This document shows, in pieces, positions 10,041 through 36,470 of a stretch of 64,000 nucleotides of DNA. Each line of letters begins with the position of its first letter. Positions within the stretch are counted from its first letter, which is position 1. The DNA lies in assembly GCA_964036275.1 (NCBI GenBank), contig OZ038433.1, forward strand, positions 49,623,605 through 49,687,604, read 5' to 3'. Source of the DNA: Litoditis marina. Lineage: Eukaryota > Nematoda > Chromadorea > Rhabditida > Rhabditidae. The position numbers and the translations under genes are program-made. The notes beneath the pieces were generated by a model that was given only the letters and a program-made list of their open reading frames with translations, did no database searches and was not told the DNA's origin.

Positions 10041-13000
10041 ATGGTGGTTAGTAAAAAGGTACTAAAACAGAATGGTGATGCTGCCACTCCGAAAAAACGA
10101 GTTTTGAAAGCCAAAATCTCGGAACAAAATGTGAGTTTCCTCAATTTGATTCTAGCGCATTGGTAAATTGAGTTCAATGTGGTACCGCAGTGGTTTTTTC
10201 AGTAGTCCGATGAGGTTTTCCCAAATTAAGTGAATAATTCTGTCATGTGCCAAAAAATGGAAATTATGCATATTCGTTATTCGATAACTTTTACGAAATT
10301 CGATAACAATCTTATATATTCTGTTTCCAGAATGAAGAGGATATCGCCCCAAAGAAGGTTGTCAAACGGAAAAAGGTAGTGAAGTCAGTCCCCGCCGCCC
10401 CCGCTGCAGAGGAACCCGTGATGAAGAAGAAGAAAGTTATAAAGAAGAAAACCGCCGGAAAATTATTCGAAGAAGTGAGCTCTCTTCGCGTTTTATTTTG
10501 TAAATTCATCTGTTTGTAGTTTTTGGGTTTCTGCTGTAGTTCAGATTTCTACCAGGATGACACATTTGCATTTCAGTATTCATCATAAATGGTTTTCTTA
10601 TTCCATCAATTTTTAAGGATGAAGTCGCAGTTCCTGCTGCAACGTTACCGGCCAAGAAAAAGAAGGTTGTCGCTGCCAAACCCGCGAAGAACGGAATTGC
10701 TAAGAAGGTTCATTATTCACGTAAATCCGAACTATTTTCATGCTATTCATATGTTTTCAATTTAATTTAAAAGCATGTATCCTATATGTATGCAGTTTCT
10801 TGCTCATTATTCCCAATGATTGAGTATCTGGCGACAGCGTCATTTTTAAACGAGGTGGTAAACTTTCATGTAAGCACAGTTCGAATTATGATGCTCAATT
10901 CATCGTGTTTATTGCTGCGAGTACTCTGTTTGTCAATGATCGTTATAACTACTATTCTTCCAGGTTGTCCAGGCTAAATTGTTTGACGACGACGATGAAG
11001 AGGAAGGCATGAACGAGTTGATGGATTCCGAAGATGAGGACATCATGGGAGACGATTTCGGAAGTGATTCAGAGGACGGATCTGGTAAGCGGTGTCTGAA
11101 CCTAATTCGGTATAGGTACAACTTTTTCGCAGAAGAATTAGCAAAGTTCTCTGAATGTTTCTATGAGATATGAGACCTTCAGCCTTGAATGGATGGTGTT
11201 GAATGGATGGAGTGTGACTTCACATAATATAGGGTGATGATAGAGAAGCGCTAGTTCTTCCACTTCGTAGATTGTAGAGTATATATTTTATTTGTACCTC
11301 CATATTTGCATTATTTCAGACTCCGGAAGCGATTCCGATGATGACGACGATGATGAACTACCCATCGAGAAGAAATCCAAGGCTCTCGACAAGAAGAAGG
11401 CTCTAATCGCGTTCGTTTTATTTTCTAAATGACTATTACGCCCCTAGATTCATAGTTCACGATGTTTTCGTAGACCAAACGACCCCCAAAAAACTTACTT
11501 GATAAAAAATTTCAGAACCATGTGTGGATTTTTTGAATTATGAATACTTAGCTTATGAATTTTTCTTGTTCCTTACCTTTTGGTTCTTTCTAATTTTCAA
11601 CTTGGTTTAATTTATTTTGCTCCAGAGAAGAAGGCGAGGCAGAGCTCCAGTTGAACATCGCCGGTCAGGAGAAGTTCAGTCTTCCTACCGTGGAAGATGT
11701 AGAGGAAGAAATGAAAGCCGCGCCGAGCCTCCAGGTTATGAAGGACAGAATCAGAGACGTCATTCAGGTGGGATGATTGTTCAAGTATGAATTGCAGAAG
11801 TTCTGTGACAGTATCCACCAACGTTGTGGGGTAACCGCGAGTAGATTTCACGGGAAGTTTTTCAATGTTGGTGGACACGGCCACAGCGTTGCGATTTCAT
11901 AAAAATAGGAACTCAAATATCGCACGGGAAAGGAACATGTTAGGTGAAGTCTTTGACGTACGTTATGGTTCACGCCGTTATCCTAGAGCTATTGTTTTAA
12001 CTTTTAATATTAATGTCTTTTCAATATAGTATTCCATCATATAAGTTGGCCCTAATTGGCGTTTGTAGTTAATACCCAGTTCTTTAGGTGTTGGGAGACT
12101 TCAAGAATCGTCGCGAGGAAGGCAAAAGCCGCGAGGACTATGTTTCGGTGCTGACAAAGGATCTCTGTAATCAATATGGGTACAACGAGTTCTTGATGAC
12201 CAAGTTCATGCAGTTGTTCGCCACCGGGAGTGAGGTAGGTTTTCAAAGTTGATTTTTCCTAGCACACGTTTAGATGTTCCTACAAGTTTGCACCATGGCG
12301 AATGCCTTTTTTATAGTTATGTGGCAGAAGGCTTTAAAATAATGAGAAGTTTGAACACATGGCTATCCTTCAGTACTCAGTAACATTGTATCATTATTTC
12401 ATTTTAGTTGCTGGAATTCTTGGATGCTAATGACCAGCCCAGACCAGTCACTATTAGAACGAACACGTTGAAATCACGAAGGTATGTATACATTTCAAAT
12501 CATACCTTAACTGCCACTCTACACCTCTTTATTCGGAAGCGGAATAGGGTGTAACTAGTTTTATTCCATTCATTTATCTACATTCAAATGTTCGGTACAA
12601 TTGAACATTACTATTTCAACATTTTAAAGAAGATTAGAACTAGAGTCTATAGAACCAGATAACATATAGTGAAGAAATACTTTAATTTTTAAACATATCA
12701 CAGACCACACACCACACGGCTTTCAGGTATCATGGATTGTAGTTTGTTAATTGTTATGTTTAATTTCTCGGTTGTAGGGGTGATCTGGCGAAAGCTCTCA
12801 TCAATCGCGGTATGAACGTCGATCCTGCCGCCACCTGGACCAAAGTAGGACTCGTAGTTTACGACTCGCAGGTTCCCGTTGGTCAGTTTTTTTTTGTTTC
12901 CACGTTCTACCATGTTATTGACCTTGCATCACTGCCACTGGCTGAAATTCTCCGTGTTTATGTTCGTGTGGTTTTCGGTACTCTGTGTGTGAATTCTGAG

Positions 13001-16000
13001 GCTGAGATTCCGGAATGGGTATCGGGTTCGGGTTATATATATGTAAGCATTGCAGGAGCTACACCAGAGTATTTGGCTGGCCACTACATGATTCAAGGAT
13101 TGAATTCCCTTTTGCCCGTCATGGCCCTCGCCCCACAGCCAGGAGACAGGTACGTATACCGTAATATTTCGAATTTAATTAAAATGTTACCCCTTTTTTA
13201 AGTTTCACCGTTTCACGTGTCGTTCTCACACGAACAATTTGAATCTAGGCTTTCCTATGCTAAAGAACTCCTCAGGTCTGGGTTTGTTTTAAACGCGAAC
13301 CGAGTTCTTTGTTTTTTCGGCAGACAAAACTTTTATTTTCAGAGTTCTCGATATGTGCTCTGCTCCCGGAGGAAAAACGTCGCACATTGCCGCACTCATG
13401 AAGAATAGTGGAGTGTTGTTCGCTAATGATTTCAATGTTTGTTTTCCCTTCGCTCCTTCGTATGTTGTACGATTTTTTTGCATGTGGTCTATTGTTTTTT
13501 TTTCAAAAATGCGTATTATCAGCCCTAGTTGAGGATTCAATTTTTCAGATGCAACGTTGCAAGGCCATCATTGGTAACTGTCATCGTTTGGGTGTGAATA
13601 ACGTGGTGATCAGTAACCTCAACGGAGAGGAGTACTCGAAGGTAAGCGTGTTTTTTTTTTGGTCCCCACTGTAGGCAAATTAATGTTAGTTAGCTTTTTC
13701 ATTCACAACCTCAAGTCCTCCAGACTTTTTTGCTTCATAATTTATGTGTTTTTGATGTATCATAATGTGAAGTGTATTCATATAGAGTATATACCTAATA
13801 TAATTTGCTCTCAGCTGGCTCCCAATGGCTTCGACCGAATTCTGCTCGATGCGCCCTGCTCGGGAACTGGAGTCATTCACAAGGATCAGTCTGTCAAGAC
13901 TAGCAAGGACAGTCAGGATATCCAGCGAAAGTAAGTCCCAATTTGTGTTTCAATAACTATTGTTCATGTTTATATGTGTTTACAGAGTTCAGAGTGCCAC
14001 GATCGTTGTAAGTTAGGGTTATAGGGTGAAGCACCTAATATAATTACGTGTTTTTCATAGTTTTACAACTGTATCTTCAGGCATACCATGCAGAGGCAGT
14101 TGATTCTGGCGGCCATGGACGCTCTAGATGCGAACTCGCCCAACGGAGGATATCTCGTCTATTCCACTTGTTCAGTGCTGGTGAGTTCGTGAAATGGTGA
14201 CTCCATATAACATCTATACTCGAGTAATTGATCAGGAATGCGGAAAACAGCCAAGGAGCCAAGCCATGTTTATAGAAAAAAAGAGAGAGGGCCTCGTGTT
14301 TTAGATATTAGTAATTTCATAATTTATATGTAGGTGTAGCAAGCAGCTCCACTCCACTGAGAGAGAAAACACCCGTGCGATTTTTTTAAATTAATATTTT
14401 TTTTTGTAATGAAACACAATTCGAGATAAATGTATTTGTCGTTGCAGGTGGAAGAGAATGAAGCCGTTGTCAACTACGTTCTTCAAAAGAGACATTGTGA
14501 ATTGGTGCCAACTGGACTCGATATTGGAGTGGAAGGATTCACGAAGTGGGTTTTCAGTCAAGGGGATATGAAACCGTTGTATCAATTACGTGGAAAGTAA
14601 AATTAAGTGATTTTGCATCAAAAATTGTCTCGGGGTTTTTTTTTTTTGCGAAAACTAGCTGTTTTTTTCTCTAGCGTACAAGTATATTAGCTTCAGTCAA
14701 GTCTTAAGTTTGATAGATAAGCTAATTTTTTGATTATTCCATTTTGTTCTTTAGAATAGAATGTTTATTTGCGATTGAATACGCGTCTTTCCACATTGGT
14801 ATATGTGGCACTCCAATTACGAAAAATATACTTGTTCATAGACATTACTTGTGACATTACTAGTGACAGGACATAGGCAAGTGTAAAGGGACATTCGTTG
14901 GTTTATCACGTCGTAGCGCACAGAGTGATTGTTCTCCTTGTTCAGATTCCGCGAATATCGTTTCCATCCCTCATTGAATCTGACCCGCCGTTACTACCCT
15001 CACGTGCACAACATTGACGGTTTCTTCGTGGCCAAGATCAAGAAGCTCTCCAACGCCAAGATGGGAAAGACCAGTGTAGACATGGTGAGTTTAGCAGTGC
15101 GATTGGCCTGGTTTTTTGAAGTCATTGGTCAATTTTTTACTATACGCAGTAACAGTATGATCTGGATTCTGGAGTAGTAAGGTCCTAACATATTTGGCCC
15201 TATCTTATACTTCAATAATACTGCTCACAGTAAGCCGCAAAAAGGTTTGGCCGTGCCTTAGTTTCTCTCTGGCTTTGTATTTTCATAATTTGTTTTCTTT
15301 CAGGCGACTCAAGAGAAGATTGAGTTGAAGAAATCCACGAAGAAGAATGCCGTTGAGGAGGAAAGCGATGACGACGACGAGGAGGAGACGAAGAAACCTA
15401 AGAAGGTTAACAAGAAGAAGAACAAGGGAGGCAAGAAAGACGATTCCAGTGATGGTTAGTACATGTTCTGGCTAAAGACCCCGAAAAAGTGCGCACAGCG
15501 GGGTAAATTTGGACTAGTTAATGCACACTGAGCCCATTTTGTTGTTCGATGAAGGCAGTAATACTCGGTAAACTTTTTCGGTTCATTGTTTTAAAATCAG
15601 GTTTAGTCAATGTCGATGATGCAAATATTTATTTTGCAGATGAGGTAGTGAGAGTAGCCGGCAGTGGTGAACGACGTGGAAAGAAGAAGCGAAACCAGAG
15701 GAGAAACCTGGAGAAGCACGCCAAGGCCAATGAGGACGACGGATTTAGCACGGTAGGCACTTCAACTATTGTCCATTTGAGTGAATAGAACAATATAGCA
15801 ATTAATATGGCAAGCTACTATATAACTTATCTTCGGTATTTTGAATGTTTTGAAAAGTTAAATGGCCTACTTCAAGCGACATAGGTTTTTCGAAGAGTTT
15901 ATCTTGTCTCATCTCTTCTGCGTGTAAGGGTACTGGGTAAGGTTCCAACTGACTGTGCTCATCAGCTTCTTTTCAGAAGGGATTCGTTGCGAAACCGAAG

Positions 16001-16132
16001 AAGGATAAGGTGTTCAAGTCGAGGGTGGGCAAGCGAACGCTAGCCAAGACCAGTGCCAAGATGATCAAGAACAAGAGAAGAAAGATGCTGGAGAAAATCA
16101 ATTCCGCCGCTGCTCGGCCATCCGCCAATTAA
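10041..16132 (+). CDS. nsun-1: NOP2/NSUN1 rRNA cytosine-C5 methyltransferase
   Basis: Nineteen exons, 718 aa: 10041-10130, 10331-10474, 10618-10707, 10964-11084, 11320-11410, 11626-11767, 12088-12234, 12408-12481, 12778-12881, 13056-13149, 13343-13436, 13549-13641, 13815-13930, 14081-14180, 14448-14545, 14946-15084, 15304-15454, 15640-15752, 15977-16132 (TAA). All phases agree. Residues 1-180 are a low-complexity Lys-rich then Asp/Glu-rich nucleolar-type tail. A Nop2-family region follows, with [12 protein letters not shown] at about 285. The Rossmann methyltransferase core has [18 protein letters not shown] motif [11 protein letters not shown] (369-378), motif [10 protein letters not shown] (Cys443) and motif VI STCS (Cys497). 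In this family the motif VI Cys attacks the base and the motif IV Cys releases the enzyme. Residues 580-718 are a basic/acidic tail. The family methylates a cytosine in large-subunit rRNA and supports 60S assembly in the nucleolus. All catalytic residues are intact. Confidence 0.97.
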
Positions 16133-16850
16133 GTATCAGTTTGTTGAGTTTTCACCTACCATCATTTCTCAAGTTTGTGGCTCGCGCATGGATTATGATT
16201 CATACTCCATTTTTCTATTGATTTCAATTTGTTCGATGTTCTAGAAGTTGTTGTTATCTTATTTCACACCTCATTGTTTCTAATTGTTGTTTTGTTGAGA
16301 GGCGTTAATGTTTAATTCTGTTGGTTGTTTGTTCATTCGCACAGAAATCTGTGGATTGTCGCACATGTTATTTCGTTTAACTGATAAACAGTTGTTCTTC
16401 GAGCTGTTTTCGTATTCAAATGAATAGTTGTTGAGAATCTGAGTTGTTGAGAAGCACATTTCAAAACAGGTACGTTTTTGAGCGCATTATTATGGAGGAA
16501 AAGGGTCAATTCCACAAGTTAACCCGGTTAACGGTTACTGCTTAACTAAGAGGGTTTAACGAAATATCGGGTAAAATATAGAATTGGCCGGGAAAAGACT
16601 ACCCTAATAGATTCCAAGTTTTAAGTGATTGAATTTCTTAATAATTGATTGAACATGGGTAGCACACATTTACTAAGCGAATTATTTTCCAAATAAAATC
16701 CGTCGCAATTTCTTACAGTTTATTACACAAGCCGTTCAATTGTGCCAATTACCACTGCTCTCACCAGTAGCGCGATTTGATTGTGGGACAAAGAAATAGA
16801 AGGTTCATAGAAATTTATCTTATATACAATCACAGAAACGTGGAAGTGCA
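16133..16850. other. Convergent 3' ends and intergenic spacer
   Basis: Contains the 3' UTR of the NOP2 gene on the plus strand and of the zinc-finger copy-1 module on the minus strand. An AATAAA lies near 16694. A GTTAACCCGGTTAACGG-rich segment at 16515-16570 resembles the foldback at 30.1-30.3 kb. The left edge of the 4.1-kb tandem duplication is at about 16709. Confidence 0.6.
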
Positions 16851-19987
<3,137 letters not shown>

Positions 19988-20326
19988 CTAAACTCAAACT
20001 GTTACAGAAAAGGTATGAAGTGAGCTTTAAGCGTATTCTGTGTACGAGAGTACACGTTTGAGCACGAGCTCTTCAGAAATCACTACGATCAAACAACCAA
20101 TGGCTTGTTAAAGATCCCCCGGTCAGATAACGGGGGTATCGCAACTATGGTTAGAAACACCGAGAATCGAGAATGCGGAGCCATTGACCGAATCAAAAAG
20201 AAAACTGTCGCAATGCCTTTGAGAAAATCTCTTCTATATAACAAGGGATTCCCTAATGACCTAATGCTCAGAGAGCAGTGAGTAGGTGAGTCAGTAATCG
20301 TCTTTTTTTCAAGGAAAATAATATCT

Positions 20327-20754
20327 GGTTTGATTTTGTAGTTGAACCGTACACGAGGTAGTATGATGGAATATTTATTGTGGCGACGTTTCGGCAAATT
20401 CGCCGTTTTCAGAGCCTGAAAAAGGCATCAGTTCACAAAGTACAATAAACTCGATACAGTCGCGCAGGACAACGTGACTCAAATGTATTCCAAATAGCAC
20501 GAATAATGAGCACTACAAACTCAGCTAAACAAATACATTAACACATCTTTTTCCACACGAGTTTGTAGTGCTCATTATTCGTGCTATTTGGAATACATTT
20601 GAGTCACGTTGTCCTGCGCGACTGTATCGAGTTTATTGTACTTTGTGAACTGATGCCTTTTTCAGGCTCTGAAAACGGCGAACTTGCCGAAACGTCGCCA
20701 CAATAAATATTCCATCATACTACCTCGTGTACGGTTCAACTACAAAATCAAACC
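20327..20754. repeat. Foldback element with 196-bp arms, duplication copy 1
   Basis: Arms 20327-20522 and 20559-20754 are inverted copies with about one mismatch, around a 36-bp spacer. The outer ends read GGTTTGATTTTGTAGTTG and CAACTACAAAATCAAACC. The arms include GTACACGAGGTAGTATGATG and TTTCAGAGCCTGAAAAAGGC. Shorter relatives of its ends are near 28535-28600, 28690-28735 and 46690. Confidence 0.93.
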
Positions 20755-20834
20755 ATATACAAAACAATGCTTCAAGTTCAAAGAAAGCAGGACTTGGAGA
20801 ATTTTCCATTGAGAATTTTCCTTTTTTTTTTTTT

Positions 20835-30551
<9,717 letters not shown>

Positions 30552-30568
30552 TATCAATACTCTGAAAG
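30552..30568 (-). promoter_or_regulatory. Putative spliced-leader acceptor of the zinc-finger gene
   Basis: On the minus strand CTTTCAG ends at 30562, followed by AGTATTGATA and the ATG at 30551. No open exon precedes it in frame. Confidence 0.7.
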
Positions 30569-31491
30569 TGAACGTACAGCTTGAAAGGAGGATAAACACA
30601 CAGATTGCACTTGACAAAATGCAGCAGGTTACACGGATCGGATATGATGATGGTTATTCAACTGCAAAAATAGTGAGTTAGTTAGTTCAGTGCTTATATG
30701 TTTGTTAAACAAAATAAGAATAGGACGCAGGCTGTCAGTGCACCCATCGCGCACAATCAACTTTTATTTTTTTCAATCAACTATTTTTTTCTTTATTCCT
30801 CCGTTTCACTACGGAATAAACTCAATTTCGAACTCTTTGGTGCGAAAGGCTTCATTCAACAACAGTGTGCAACAACATACAATCAATGACAATTCGATGA
30901 TATGCCTATTTACAATAACACATACAAGCTTTGAAATTGGATGTTCAACAATACTAATCGAGAAGGAACACAATAACACATACAAATATTGAACGTGTAT
31001 GGGCAAAATACAAATCGAGACGGAATAAGAATAGTGAGGGAGAAAGAGAGGTTGAACAAGAGAATGAAATCCCTGAAAGAATCTGAAAAACAAAGAGAAA
31101 TCCTATCCAGTAAGTCAGGAAATAACCTATCAAACACTTAGACATATCATCGAACAATTGACGCTTCCAACATTTCTTTACGAAAATCTAACATAATTCT
31201 AACGAGGAAGAGTGTAATAACAGAACTATTGATAGAGATTGTAGATCGTAAGTTGTTATTCTCGGTAATGAACCGAGTGTAGGCTCATAGTGGGTTAACC
31301 TTGTTAAATATACCATGAGATAAACCTTGTGATGAGGGTATTTTGGTAAGTTTTATAGTAATTTCATTTGTAGGGCCCGAGGTTGGCACTTACAATAATT
31401 TGAACCTGTTGAGTTTTCTTATCGGAAAGTTTCGTGTGTGCGTCCAAGCCTCTTCTACTGTTATCACTCTAACTTGGGGAGGGTGGGCGGG

Positions 31492-34400
31492 ACATAACAC
31501 ACACTGTTGAGGAAAACCTGGATAAAGAAAAGCTCGCTTGAAATCTCGCTAGTTCATTTCTCAGATGAACTTCAGGGTCTCCGTGGCGAGACCCTTAATG
31601 CTCATTCAGCCTTTTCCGCTTAACCAAACCGTTCGAAATCACACTTATTCCTCCGTTTCACTACGGAATAAACTCAATTTCGAACTCTTTGGTGCGAAAG
31701 GCTTCATTGGATCACAAAGCCGGGGGGCAACAAAATTGGGAGAGCGGTTTATTTAGTGAACGGAAAAAGAACCATTTCTCACAGTTAGAACTGCCTACAG
31801 GAAAGTGGTTTCCTTTCCGAAGCATATAACGGCCCGTACATTTGGACGATATTAAAAATTAGGAACAACTCCTGTAGTTATATCCATGCAGTTAGTCGCG
31901 GCTATCCTTAGCACGCTTCTGAGAAAAAGGGTGAAGAAAACAACAAATACCGGAAAACTAGAATGCGCTGCTACTCCCAGCAAAACTCGCCATTCGCAGA
32001 AATATGCCCATCCGCTTATGCTAATATGTAACGTGTCACTACATGATAGTAAAAATGTAAACCTCTAGGTAGAACAAAAACACTAGACTCGGTCGCGGAG
32101 TTTGAGGTGACGTCTTTTCTTCCTTATCGACCACCTTTCAGTCCTACTGCCTGACACTGACCAGTTGAGCATCTTCTAGACCTGGACCTGAATTAAATTC
32201 GGATCATTTTCCACGTTTATAACCACGACGTGACAAGGTTCTTCTCACAAACAATAAAAACGAGAGACCTTCAGTCAAACCACATGCAACACAATCAGAA
32301 ATACAAAACAATCTCTCTTCCTGTGTCAAATACATGGATGTGCTCCATAGATGTTTTACCTTCAGAGGACCCCAAACTGGTAAACATAATTTTGTATTCC
32401 TCTAGCTTCGAGGTATAGCTACATTGAATGCATTTATCAAACCACAATGTCCCGTAATCTAATCTAGTCGGATAGTATGTAAACATAAAAGTTAGATACT
32501 GGGGAAACTTGGGACCTCTTCTATAAAGAGATGACACATATAAAAGGATATGCCACTTTTAGTGCAAGATATGAAATTCGTGTATTCTCATCGAAAACGG
32601 GTTCCTTTTAAGGAAACATTCGGGCTCAGCAAGGGTATGTCAGAGACTTCACGCAGATAGACCAAATACTAGAGGGTAGTCGTGACCGAACCATAAGGAT
32701 GGAAACGGGGAGGAACGTTATCTCGAAAACAGTCAAAAGCCTACCACTTACGCATATCTATTTCAGACGAAAAACGAAAAAGAGGTTGGAAAAGGAGAAA
32801 CAGACGTTGACTTTTATGTCGCCTTAATCGGGCCTTAATCGGTATTTGCTGAAGATGCAATGTATCCAATGCCGCGTCCTCTCTTCGATGTCAAACCTAC
32901 ATTTGACAGAACCAGAATGAAGTATACGGACTCTCGACGGTACCCAAACGAGGCGAAGAGAAAAGTGGCATATTGTAATATGAAGTATAAACACGAATCT
33001 ACTGTTTCCCGTGAATTATGTGTTTCAAAGAGATTGTGAGTAACATTGCTACACCGCATACCGATCGGTAGAACCCCTCAAAACGACATCAGCCAAGTAC
33101 CAAAGTGTCCCAAAGTCGCTCTCTCTCTCTCTGCCTCTCTCTCCGGGCGTTCGTCAACAAACCGAGAACTATATATATCGGAACCATTCAACAAGCCACG
33201 TGGTAAATTTCGGACAACTACAAAAACAGACCCCTCGAATGAAGACAGAAAAGTTGTTATGACCTTGTTTAAGAACAAATTTCTAAAACTGGACTGGACT
33301 AAAACCTGGGTATGGGTACAGTACAGAGTATTTCGAAACTCATCGTGTGATGACATAAAACTTAAAAGTAAAACCATGGTTCGAGAACCGACTAATTGCC
33401 TGAAGTGCGGAGGAATTGACTTGAATAACTGAGCTTCGAGAGCTGAAAGTATACGGTATCTGGGGCCGAGAAAACCAGAGGGCGTCGAGAGCCATGAAAA
33501 TTTACAGTAATAGGCATCAAGAGCCATACTCATTCCCAGGGATATGCGTCGAAAGCCGTAATAAATCTCAGTGAGAGGCATCGAGAGACATACTAACTGT
33601 CAGCAAACTACCTGCGAGGGTCACAGTAACTACCGGTATAGGCGTCGAGAGCCGTATCGTGGCGTCGAGAGCCAATATTCATATCGTACATAGATTTCGT
33701 TTTCGTAATGACAATTCAAGAACTCGCCCGAGGGTCCTGGGCCAAAAAAGCAAAATGGCAAACGCGTAGAGAACGGAATTATCCGAAAGGTACGAATGTC
33801 TCGAAATATGAAAGCGTAACCACCCATCGTGCAAGAGATTTTGGGAAAAGGGCCTCAGATGATGAACGAATGTGATTTACAATTTTTAAAATGATTCGGT
33901 AATGCTTTAAGAGCAAATGCGAGACGCGAACGAAACCAAAATAAGTGCAAGAGTGGTGGGGGAGAGGGGCAGTCGATGGCAGTAGATTGCCACGTATGAG
34001 GCATCACCAGTAGGAAGGCAGTGGCAATAACGAATGATCTGGCGTAGAGGAATAGTAGCGACATCCCGGCGAATTGAAGACGGATAACGAACGCCATTTT
34101 CAGTGATACGAATCCATGGTGCAACCATTACGTAATAGCTGATCTCGGGTTTGGGTAGAACGGCAATCTTCGATGAGCAGATTTCGAAGGATACACGGCA
34201 TATCAATAATCATGGGAGGGGGGGGGGGGGCGACAGAATTGGGGTAGGGTGATGGTACATGGTAGTTCACAATTGAGCTGGTAATTGGTTAAGAGAACCG
34301 ATGCATACCGTTAATATGACCAAATTGGAAGGTCGAGAAAATTACTCAAGCAAACCGTAATGAAAAATTGCGGAATGGGAGACCCGTAAAGTAATCTAAT

Positions 34401-34787
34401 TGGGTGGAGAGAGTCGTTAAGAAATAAAAACGCAAAATATGTGAGTGAGTGCGACCATTGGAACCGGCATTGAAAATTGGAAATTTAGATATGAACATTT
34501 TATAATTTGGATGGAATTTTACCAAAAAATGATAAAATAGGGAATTGGGGACTGTTGAATGAAGCGGCTGGAGAGCAGAGCCGTATTAGTGATATAACCA
34601 TGCTTAAAACTCCAATAAAACTTCAATAAAATTAACATAACACACACTGTTGAGGAAAACCTGGATAAAGAAAAGCTCGCTTGAAATCTCGCTAGTTCAT
34701 TTCTCAGATGAACTTCAGGGTCTCCGTGGCGAGACCCTTAATGCTCATTCAGCCTTTTCCGCTTAACCAAACCGTTCGAAATCACAC
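31492..34787. mobile_element. Candidate non-autonomous element bounded by 153-bp direct repeats
   Basis: Bases 31492-31644 and 34635-34787 are identical as far as I can read (offset 3143). Both run from ACATAACACACACTGTTGAG to CGTTCGAAATCACAC, so TG...CA termini typical of LTRs can be drawn inside them. The 2.99-kb interior encodes no reverse transcriptase, integrase or gag motif that I can see. I found no clear primer-binding site or target-site duplication. A segmental duplication would explain the repeats equally well. Confidence 0.35.
33435..33672. repeat. Degenerate GGCGTCGAGAGCCGTA repeat
   Basis: About seven irregularly spaced copies: AGCTTCGAGAGCTGAAAG, GGGCGTCGAGAGCCATG, GGCATCAAGAGCCATAC, GCGTCGAAAGCCGTAAT, GGCATCGAGAGACATAC, GGCGTCGAGAGCCGTATC, GGCGTCGAGAGCCAATA. 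Spacing is about 20-90 bp. I recognise no function. Confidence 0.7.
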
Positions 34788-36470
34788 GAAAACAAAAGTT
34801 TGGTTTGCGCTCTCAGCGACACGTCACATTACGTACGGAATACTGTTAAATCAAAAATTCAGACCTGTAGCTTTCAAACGAGTGAAGCCATAATTTGTGG
34901 TGTAATTCCGTCTGGTATGTTGCTAAGACCAATGAGACATATTTATATCTACAAGCCATCATTTTAGTCACCATTCATCTGGTCATGCCCGTTTCGCAGC
35001 TGATTTAGAGCACTAATTGAACTCAGCTGAGTGAATTTGTCTATATATAATTTCATTTTTACGATACCATTCGGAAGAGAATGGGAGAGTATCTATAGCC
35101 AACAATAGGAAGGTGAAAATGGTAAAAAAAATCCAATATACTTTTAATGAACGTCAAGAGCCCCCGTTTTCAAAGGAAAAATATATGTTACTTCCTCTCA
35201 TCCTCATTCACTGATATTAAACATACGGAACGAGAAAAACGGGGTCAACTGTTACCATACCTTTTCAGGATCATATACTCTTCCATGTTTATTATTATTT
35301 TAGTAAGTTCGATATATTGGGAAACATATTATCATCAAGTTCCCGGCTCTCCCTCTAGATACAATGTTAGAATAGCAAAGCCAGTTGATGGCATTTATCA
35401 GTTTCAGTTTTTATAAATAAACATAAACAATAATATCATAAGAACGTGAATCTTCTATTTTTTTCTTCGTAGAAGTGAAGTCCGATCAGAGTGGTTGTAG
35501 TCGTAGTGAAGAAATCGCATACCCTATAAAAACGAACCGTAAAAATAATACATGAAACGAGTCATTGAACCTCTCCAGCTTTCGCCCTCCACCCACATGA
35601 ACACTGGCAAAACGATTTCATTCCGAAAATGACTCAAAACTACCCACATTTCGTTAGAAAGCAGATTGAAAAAGGTAATTATATAAACATAGTGAAAGCA
35701 AACTATATAAACACAATTTAAGCGACACTCGGGTGAAGCAGCAAGTAGCTGTCTGGTGTATACAGAAATTCGAACCAGTTAAGTGTTGCTCTGATTGTGT
35801 ACGATGTACGCATTATTTTTTTTTGTTTTAGGCCAGTATGCTTATAATGAACGTCAGTAGCAAGAGTTATCATTATAAATAGAAGGAAATATGGAGTACT
35901 GTGTTACAGTTATCATAGCAAACAATATACTTCCTGTCCTCGATAATATAAAGCTTGCATGGGAGCTTGCGAACTTCACTTTTCAGTTTCAGTAAAACAT
36001 GTTTATTTACTTTTCACTTTTGAATGACAAATACACAAACACAATCCCACCTTTTCATCGGAGTTTCATCTGCCTCATTATTGCTGAGATGAGAGTAATA
36101 CGGTCAGTCCGGACCGGAAAGAAGCATATTAAGTATAGCGAAACCTGAATTTTTCAATTAATTAGGCAATATACGACAACAGTACATAATTCTCGATTTT
36201 TCTATGGCTTAGCTTTGATCTACAAAATGGAACAACACTATTCCAGACCATTCAGTAGTGCTACTTGTACTACGAACTTATTTTTCGACTATTCTTCGAG
36301 AAATGAACCCCGTTTTAGTTTAACTTTAACTATTTCAAGATTCATTATCCGTCGAGCATAGCCGAATTTACTACGTGTCACAGAAGCGCAAGATGAATCC
36401 CGCTTTTATTGCCTTTTTCATGACTAAGAACTAAGTAGCCAAATTTGGCAGATTGTATTTCACTATTTGC

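Larger units (their letters stand above)
30569..36470. other. Repeat-rich region without confident gene
   Basis: Holds the 153-bp direct-repeat pair, a duplicated GTTTCACTACGGAATAAAC segment (about 30791-30865 and 31645-31709), and a GCACCCATCGCGCACAATC segment that recurs inverted near 37870-37905. AT-rich sequence occupies 34.8-36.4 kb. Overlapping open frames of 128 and 167 codons on opposite strands at 33.05-33.58 kb have no recognisable motif. Confidence 0.5.

Noticed and set aside
30809..31093. 94-codon hydrophobic minus-strand open frame as an extra exon of the 36-39 kb gene
   Set aside because: Its end overlaps a dispersed repeat (GTTTCACTACGGAATAAAC) and composition looks like AT-rich noise.
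33078..33581. 167-codon minus-strand open frame overlapping a 128-codon plus-strand frame
   Set aside because: Neither strand has recognisable motifs or nematode splice sites at the ends, and part of the region is a degenerate tandem repeat. I list it only as interior of the repeat-bounded segment.
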